A stretch of 9,933 nt of DNA, taken from assembly GCA_964404805.1 (NCBI GenBank), contig CAYOLJ010000041.1, positions 1-9,933 on the forward strand, read 5' to 3'. Of this stretch, positions 5,896-9,933 are shown in pieces. The DNA comes from Peribacter sp964404805 (GTDB lineage Bacteria; Patescibacteriota; Gracilibacteria; Peribacterales; Peribacteraceae). Under the pieces are notes generated by a model. It was not told the origin of the DNA. It saw only the letters and a list, made by a program, of their open reading frames with translations, and did no database searches. The position numbers and the translations under genes are program-made. Positions within the stretch are counted from its first letter, which is position 1. Each line of letters begins with the position of its first letter.

Positions 5896-7845
5896 ATGGA
5901 CGTCACGGTCCAGACGGGCATGACAAAATCGACGAAGGGCATTTCCCTCGTCGCTCTTTCATTTGTTTCTTCTCTCAAAGAACAAGTCTGTCTGCTACTC
6001 GAAATTGAGGCAGATACTTCTGAGGCAAAGACTACGGAAAAGGAGTGCATCACCATCGTTGAGCATGCACTCCTCGAAACAGAGGGGAATGCCGCTGAAC
6101 GGTTAGATGGCGCGCTCAAGGAGCTTAACGGGCTTCTGAAGGGGCTGATTCTTTCTCGGGCTATCGAAGGCGTACACGCCATAGTGTCCATAGTGGATCG
6201 TGACATGACACTGCATGTTTCTCATGCGGGCAGCGCGGAGGCCTACATCGTTCGTGCCGGTGCGGCGAGCCAGATTACGGAGTACACACGCGGCAAGCCG
6301 GTTCCCGCCTTCGTGCATATTGCAAGTGGACGGCTGGAGGCTCGAGACTCCGTAGTGCTCTCAACCCAGCGGCTTCTGCGTGCCGTAACACCAGCGCAGC
6401 TGGCACAGCATGCCCAGCGCGGCGATCAATTGCTCGATGAGCTCGTCAATACACTTGAGGCAGAGCGGGAGCATGCGGCTTTGGGGGTTTTTCATGCGAG
6501 CGGAGGGCAGATGAAAATCGGTGAGCCGGCTACACGTTCGACAGGACGATCACTAACGAAGCGACGCGATCGCCGCGGGCGCAGCCGTGTGGGCATGGCG
6601 ATGGTTGCCCGTATCGGCGAACGTGGCCGCGCCTTCATCTCTCTAGGATTTTTCCAGCGATTTTGGGAGAAAGTGACCGACTGGACGACGAAATTTCTGG
6701 CTGACCTTAGGAATCCCAAGCGCAAGCGACGCGCCCACTTACTTATTGTTGCAGGTGCGCTCGCCGTCTTCATCCTCCTTTGGGTGGTGGTGAATCTTTC
6801 AACATCGTCTGAGCGCGGAAAAACGAAGGCAGAACTCACGCAACTCATGGGGCAGATCGACCAAGAAATCCGCACAGCAGAGAATCGTCAACTTAGCGGA
6901 GACATCGACGGAGCCAATCTTGTGTTGGACCGTGCGCAAGAGGAGGCACAACAGGTGATGAATAATGATAGCGGTCTCTATCGACGCGAGGCACTGGACC
7001 TCTTGGATCGCATCCGTACAAAGAAAGAAGAAATCAATCACATTGTACGTCTCTCTCCTCGTCTCGTGGTCAATACATCGGCGAAGAGTGCAGACATTTC
7101 GCTCTTGGGGATGGTAGGTTTGACCGATGGAGAGTTTGCGCTGTACGACAAGCAGAATCTCTATCGCGTCCTCCTCAATTCCATTGATGATCCACAGCAC
7201 ATTACGACGCAGGAGGCCATTGCCGATGCAGCGGGATTTACACGTTATCAAACCATCGTTTTTCAGACATCGACCAATGGGATTATCGAGACGGTCGGTG
7301 GTCAGCCCACGACCATGAAGACAGAAGATCCAGCAGGCTGGATCAGTGGCAAGGATGTGAAGACCTATTTGCGATACCTCTATCTTCTCTCTCCTGAGAA
7401 CAATCAAATTTACAAATATGAGCGGCTCAGTAACCGCTATGCGGCACCATCAGAGTACAACGTAAACGGCAAACTAGAAGGAGCGCTCGACATGGCCATT
7501 GATGGCCCCGTTTTCGTTCTGAAGCGAGGAGGCGAGGTCGTGAAACTGTTCCGTGGCGAGGTACAGCCGTTCACCATCCGTCATGCGCCAGAAGAGAAGA
7601 TTCTCTCAACGACGACCAAAATCTTCAAAGTTGCCGGAGGGAATATCTACTTCCTCGATCCTGTGGGTGCCCGGGTCATTGTCGCCACTGATGGTGGTGG
7701 AACAGGAGAATCCTCCTACAAGACGCAGTATGTGCTCGAAGGAGACCAAATTGGTGCGTTGCATGATCTTTTTGTCGATGCCGACGAGGGGCACCTGTAC
7801 GTCCTGGATGAGAAGCGTCTGCACGTTGTTGATCTAGTGAAGTAA
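5896..7845 (+). CDS. Membrane protein: degenerate PP2C-like domain, one membrane helix, putative extracytoplasmic beta-propeller
   Basis: A 649-residue protein in three parts. Residues about 15-205 resemble a PP2C (PPM) phosphatase: VDRDMTLHVSHAGSAEAYIVR (100-120, given in two parts: VDRDMTLHVSH and AGSAEAYIVR) matches the strand pair usually carrying GDSRxYxxR, and LEARDSVVLSTQRLL (147-161) the usual L-x-GDxxLLCSDGL. The metal-binding Asp-Gly motifs are absent: SDG reads STQ and no DGxGG is seen, so a catalytically dead pseudophosphatase is likely. A basic linker (211-280, ending NPKRKRRA) precedes one helix at 281-301. The charge pattern puts the PP2C part in the cytoplasm and the rest outside. 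Residues 305-385 are helical, probably coiled coil. The C-terminal 260 residues are beta-rich with blade-like repeats (NLYRVLL, NQIYKYE, NIYFLDPV, HLYVLDEK). ATG 5920 is an alternative start. Function unknown; inside-out signalling or scaffolding is inference. Confidence 0.85.
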   Translation: MDVTVQTGMTKSTKGISLVALSFVSSLKEQVCLLLEIEADTSEAKTTEKECITIVEHALLETEGNAAERLDGALKELNGLLKGLILSRAIEGVHAIVSIVDRDMTLHVSHAGSAEAYIVRAGAASQITEYTRGKPVPAFVHIASGRLEARDSVVLSTQRLLRAVTPAQLAQHAQRGDQLLDELVNTLEAEREHAALGVFHASGGQMKIGEPATRSTGRSLTKRRDRRGRSRVGMAMVARIGERGRAFISLGFFQRFWEKVTDWTTKFLADLRNPKRKRRAHLLIVAGALAVFILLWVVVNLSTSSERGKTKAELTQLMGQIDQEIRTAENRQLSGDIDGANLVLDRAQEEAQQVMNNDSGLYRREALDLLDRIRTKKEEINHIVRLSPRLVVNTSAKSADISLLGMVGLTDGEFALYDKQNLYRVLLNSIDDPQHITTQEAIADAAGFTRYQTIVFQTSTNGIIETVGGQPTTMKTEDPAGWISGKDVKTYLRYLYLLSPENNQIYKYERLSNRYAAPSEYNVNGKLEGALDMAIDGPVFVLKRGGEVVKLFRGEVQPFTIRHAPEEKILSTTTKIFKVAGGNIYFLDPVGARVIVATDGGGTGESSYKTQYVLEGDQIGALHDLFVDADEGHLYVLDEKRLHVVDLVK

Positions 7846-7853
7846 GTGGATTT

Positions 7854-7883
7854 GCCGGCTTTCTTCTATTCCTTTTCGCCGGC
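7854..7883. repeat. GCCGGC inverted/direct repeat pair
   Basis: GCCGGC occurs at 7854-7859 and again at 7878-7883, separated by 18 pyrimidine-rich bases, in the 60-base gap between the pseudo-PP2C gene and the nucleotidyltransferase. The copies can pair as a 6-bp stem; the shared run GCCGGCTT also makes it a short direct repeat. No U-tract follows on either strand, so I do not call it a terminator. Confidence 0.4.
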
Positions 7884-7905
7884 TTCAGATTCACCATGGT
7901 GGCGT

Positions 7906-8289
7906 ATGCGCGTTCTCGTCTTCGGTACATTTGACCGGCTGCATCCTGGCCACATCTTCGTCCTCACCGAGGCGCAGAAACGTGGGGATCTTACAGTTGT
8001 TATTGCTCGCGATCGTACTGTGGAACACTGCAAAGGCAGATTACCGATGCAGTTAGAAGAAGAGAGAGAGGCGGCAGTTAGTCATGTCATACCATCGGCA
8101 ACGGTAATTCTTGGCGATAGCGACGACTACCTTCGGCCTGTGCGCGAAAACGCTCCCGATCTCATCCTACTTGGATACGATCAAATATTGCCGAAAGGAG
8201 TGCGCACAGAAGATCTGCCCTGCTTAGTCGAACGACTACCTGCGTTCCATCCGCAGCGTTTCAAGAGCAGTCTGCAGGACCGAGCGTGA
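7906..8289 (+). CDS. Nucleotidyltransferase, archaeal FAD synthase (RibL)-like
   Basis: A compact 127-residue cytidylyltransferase-superfamily protein that would join a nucleotide to a phosphorylated substrate with release of pyrophosphate. Seen directly: VFGTFDRLHPGH (5-16), with the nucleotide-binding H13 and H16 of the HxGH motif; ARDRTVEHCKGR (34-45); LLGYDQ (88-93); and KSS (120-122) near the C-terminus, in the place of the family's R/KxSS signature. GTFD, ARDxTVxxxKGR and LGYDQ together recall archaeal-type FAD synthases (RibL), which adenylate FMN, more than TagD-type glycerol-3-phosphate cytidylyltransferases, though those and heptose-1-phosphate adenylyltransferases remain possible. 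I start at ATG 7906, where the conserved strand begins; a GTG at 7846, abutting the previous stop, would add 20 residues unlike the family. It is probably co-transcribed with the upstream gene. Confidence 0.85.
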   Translation: MRVLVFGTFDRLHPGHIFVLTEAQKRGDLTVVIARDRTVEHCKGRLPMQLEEEREAAVSHVIPSATVILGDSDDYLRPVRENAPDLILLGYDQILPKGVRTEDLPCLVERLPAFHPQRFKSSLQDRA

Positions 8290-8375
8290 GTATTCCTCTC
8301 TGCAGAGGCATCTTCAGTCCGTAGAAGCGAAAGGTGTTTTGTGCTACAATAATGAGATTTCTTCGCCATTCATTC
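8290..8375 (+). promoter_or_regulatory. Extended -10 promoter for the LPSSG protein gene
   Basis: TGCTACAAT (8342-8350) is an extended -10 element (TG-n-TACAAT) with no clear -35 at 16-18 bases. Transcription would begin near 8357, giving a leader of about 19 bases to ATG 8376 and excluding the in-frame ATG at 8352. Further upstream CCTCT-CTGC-AGAGG (8295-8308) can form a 5-bp hairpin, but no U-tract follows, so it is at best a weak transcriptional boundary. Confidence 0.5.
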
Positions 8376-8981
8376 ATGGACACAAACACTGAACCCAAGA
8401 GGCCCTCTCTGCTCAAGCAACTGCTCGGGGCAGTAGGCGGCGCTGCCGTTGCCCTTCTTCTCTACCAGGCCTACAAGATCAGTGCGCCGGTCATCACTGC
8501 ATGGATCGTTACGCCCCAGTCGCAGATTGCTGCAGAGCACCCCGGATCAGTTCGCGTGAACGAGGTAGTAAGTGAGTATCAGTTCAATCGCATTGCGGCC
8601 AGAGCTAAAGAAATTTATCAACGCTTCTCCGCGGAACAGGGCCCGCAGGTAGCAATTACTCCAAAGGGCATAGAGGTCACACAGCCTCTGGCCGAAAGCT
8701 CAAGCTCCATCGCGCATGTCGATGTTATTGCTGTCATGCCTCAGGCAACGGCCTCAGCGTCTTCTGTGGAGCCCGCTACGGTGCCATCCTCGTCTTCTTC
8801 ATCCTCAGAAGAGATGAAGGTTGCCGATGCTACCTCTTCTATGCGTACACGCTCAGAGATGCAGATGCAGGCCAAGCTTGCGGGCGAGAACCTGCCGAGT
8901 TCGGGGATTGGTACGACACTTGCTGCCGCAGTGGCGTTTGGGTCAGCCATGTTCCTGCGCAAAAAGCGCGGATCGGGGTGA
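8376..8981 (+). CDS. Putative surface protein with N-terminal membrane segment and LPSSG sorting-type C-terminus
   Basis: A 201-residue protein of no family I recognise. A basic N-terminus (KRPSLLK, 8-14) leads into a hydrophobic segment (about 15-30), a signal anchor or signal peptide without an obvious cleavage site. Residues about 55-115 are a small soluble region (VNEVVSEYQFNRIAARAKEIYQ may be helical; split here as VNEVVSEYQF and NRIAARAKEIYQ). Residues about 120-155 are Ser/Ala/Val/Pro-rich, with a run of seven serines, like a wall-spanning linker. The end is laid out like a sortase signal: LPSSG (173-177), a 17-residue hydrophobic stretch (178-194) and the basic tail RKKRGSG. No sortase gene lies in the window, so processing is inference. 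ATG 8376 is preferred over 8334 and 8352, which lie at or before the predicted transcription start. The prepilin peptidase gene follows after 39 bases and may be co-transcribed. Confidence 0.75.
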   Translation: MDTNTEPKRPSLLKQLLGAVGGAAVALLLYQAYKISAPVITAWIVTPQSQIAAEHPGSVRVNEVVSEYQFNRIAARAKEIYQRFSAEQGPQVAITPKGIEVTQPLAESSSSIAHVDVIAVMPQATASASSVEPATVPSSSSSSSEEMKVADATSSMRTRSEMQMQAKLAGENLPSSGIGTTLAAAVAFGSAMFLRKKRGSG

Positions 8982-9020
8982 GCTACCCGATGAGAGGGCA
9001 ATCCATTACAGTAGAGAGCA

Positions 9021-9773
9021 ATGGTGACCATTGAGTATTCGTGGATTGTGCTATTCGCAGTGCTGGGGCTTACCTTTGGAAGCTTTGGCACCGTGCTGAT
9101 TTCTCGTGTGCCCAAAGGGCAACATATCGGTGGCCGATCACACTGCTCAACGTGCAAGCGCACACTGGGAGTTGGTGATCTCATTCCGCTACTTAGTTAT
9201 ATCTTTCTGTGCGGTAGATGCCGACATTGCCATCGGACGATCGGCGTGATGTATCCCTGTGTTGAAGGTACATCCTCACTTCTGTTTGTCCTTGCCCTTT
9301 TTCTCGAGCACTCGATATTACCTTCACTCCTCTTGGCCCTCTCGCTCTGGCTGCTCCTGCTCATTGCCGTCATCGATCTTCGTACACGTACCATTCACGA
9401 TGCTCTCAATTTTTCATTCGTATTCTTCGCTGTAGCACATGCGGTTTCTCTAGGGCGATTTCAGGTGGCCGGCGCTCTGCTCTTGGGCGGGTTTTTTGCG
9501 GCGCAGTGGCTCTTAAGCAAAGGCCGGTGGATGGGGAGCGGAGATATCATTCTCGGTATCGGCATTGGCCTCCTTCTTGGTAGCGCCACTCACGCACTAC
9601 TCTGTCTGGGTCTCGCTTACGTGCTCGGTGCTGTCGTGGCAATCTTTCTCCTTACGACGCGCAGAGCCACCCGCAAGAGTGCCGTACCGTTTGGGCCTTT
9701 TCTCGCGTGTGCCGCCCTCAGTGTTTTGCTCTTCGGCGACCAGCTCCTTTCGGTGCTGATGCATGGACGGTGA
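9021..9773 (+). CDS. pilD: Type IV prepilin leader peptidase (A24 aspartic protease)
   Basis: A 250-residue polytopic membrane protease that cleaves the short basic leader of type IV pilin-like precursors at the cytoplasmic face and, in bifunctional members, N-methylates the new N-terminus. Seen: LTFGSFGTVLISRVP (17-31), the family's GSFxNVxxxRxP with G in place of the usual N; two zinc-binding CxxC pairs, CSTC (42-45) and CRHC (67-70); AVIDLRTRTIHD (116-127) with catalytic D119, where the usual IPD reads IHD; and MGSGDIILGIG (171-181) with catalytic D175. About seven membrane segments fill the rest, and length matches the PilD/GspO/ComC type. The cysteine domain suggests a full, bifunctional form. 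ATG 9021 follows GAGAG and gives the canonical N-terminal helix. No pilin or pilus ATPase gene is in the window. Confidence 0.95.
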   Translation: MVTIEYSWIVLFAVLGLTFGSFGTVLISRVPKGQHIGGRSHCSTCKRTLGVGDLIPLLSYIFLCGRCRHCHRTIGVMYPCVEGTSSLLFVLALFLEHSILPSLLLALSLWLLLLIAVIDLRTRTIHDALNFSFVFFAVAHAVSLGRFQVAGALLLGGFFAAQWLLSKGRWMGSGDIILGIGIGLLLGSATHALLCLGLAYVLGAVVAIFLLTTRRATRKSAVPFGPFLACAALSVLLFGDQLLSVLMHGR

Positions 9774-9779
9774 GAACAT

Positions 9780-9822
9780 AAAAAATGAGGGCTCTCGCCC
9801 GACAGAAGTAGGGCAAGAGCCC
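9780..9822 (-). terminator. Rho-independent terminator reading leftward
   Basis: GGGCTCTCGCCC (9789-9800) and GGGCAAGAGCCC (9811-9822) pair over 12 positions with one C-A mismatch around a 10-base loop. On the minus strand the stem is followed, after TCA, by six T (9785-9780), the classical U-tract. On the plus strand the bases after the stem (GGATAGCG) hold no T-run. It therefore serves mainly a minus-strand transcript entering from the right, although the hairpin lies 15 bases past the pilD stop and could weakly stop that message too. Confidence 0.75.
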
Positions 9823-9842
9823 GGATAGCGCCATCGTTTGCA

Positions 9843-9933
9843 CTATTCGCCCGGAAAACCGGAGCGCCGCCACCGAAAAAATATCCAGTGAGGAGCTTTG
9901 TGATGGAGCTTCTCTATCGTACCGAAAGTCGCT
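9843..9933 (-). CDS. C-terminal end of an unidentified minus-strand gene (partial)
   Basis: Read leftward from the right edge, one frame encodes 29 residues ending at TAG 9845-9843. The end, with HHKAPHWIFFRWRRSGFPGE as its last twenty residues, is basic and aromatic and not recognised. Support is mostly positional: the stop lies 20 bases before a minus-strand terminator, the expected place for a gene end convergent with pilD. The other two minus frames are also open for much of this stretch, so the frame is not certain. A plus-strand start (AGGAG 9891-9895, ATG 9903) is the alternative. Confidence 0.35.
   Translation of the reverse strand, partial: ATFGTIEKLHHKAPHWIFFRWRRSGFPGE

Noticed and set aside
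6799..7407. 202-codon minus-strand frame opposite the pseudo-PP2C gene
   Set aside because: The plus-strand frame has a coherent membrane helix and beta repeats across this stretch; the antisense frame is Cys/His-rich with no pattern.
8295..8308. Hairpin CCTCT-CTGC-AGAGG as a terminator after the nucleotidyltransferase
   Set aside because: Only five base pairs and no following T-run on either strand.
9903..9933. Plus-strand gene start after AGGAG near the right edge
   Set aside because: Only ten codons are visible and the minus-strand terminator argues for a gene in the other direction; kept as an alternative.

Overview
The window looks like chromosomal DNA of a bacterium, of moderately GC-rich composition by eye, read with the standard code (TGA is a normal stop in most genes). 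Gene packing is dense, with ATGA start/stop overlaps, a zero-base convergent junction and few Shine-Dalgarno sequences. The gene mix fits the Patescibacteria/CPR radiation, perhaps a Peribacteria-like lineage: RNase J with a long low-complexity N-terminus, an archaeal-type FAD-synthase-like nucleotidyltransferase, a degenerate PP2C-membrane-propeller protein and a prepilin peptidase. That placement is inference; no marker gene here settles it.

Layout from left to right. A partial polysaccharide flippase on the minus strand runs off the left edge (1-710). Diverging from it, pyrB and pyrC (877-3119, plus) overlap by four bases and encode two consecutive steps of de novo pyrimidine synthesis. 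They end directly against a convergent minus-strand pair, RNase J followed by a HAD phosphatase (5668 down to 3120), which also overlap by four bases. A 227-bp divergent promoter region (5669-5895) separates RNase J from a plus-strand group of mostly envelope-related genes: a membrane protein with a pseudo-PP2C domain and a putative beta-propeller (5896-7845), a RibL-like nucleotidyltransferase (7906-8289), a Ser-rich surface-protein candidate ending in an LPSSG sorting-type signal (8376-8981), and a type IV prepilin peptidase (9021-9773). A hairpin with a U-tract on the minus strand (9780-9822) and the probable C-terminal end of a minus-strand gene (9843-9933) close the window.

The metabolic genes are ordinary. 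The less ordinary parts are the catalytically degenerate PP2C/membrane/propeller protein, the LPSSG protein beside a prepilin peptidase, the QG-repeat tail of RNase J, and promoters whose TACAAT -10 boxes sit so close to start codons that some transcripts look leaderless. I see no CRISPR array, insertion sequence, tRNA or rRNA, and no clear defence or mobile system.
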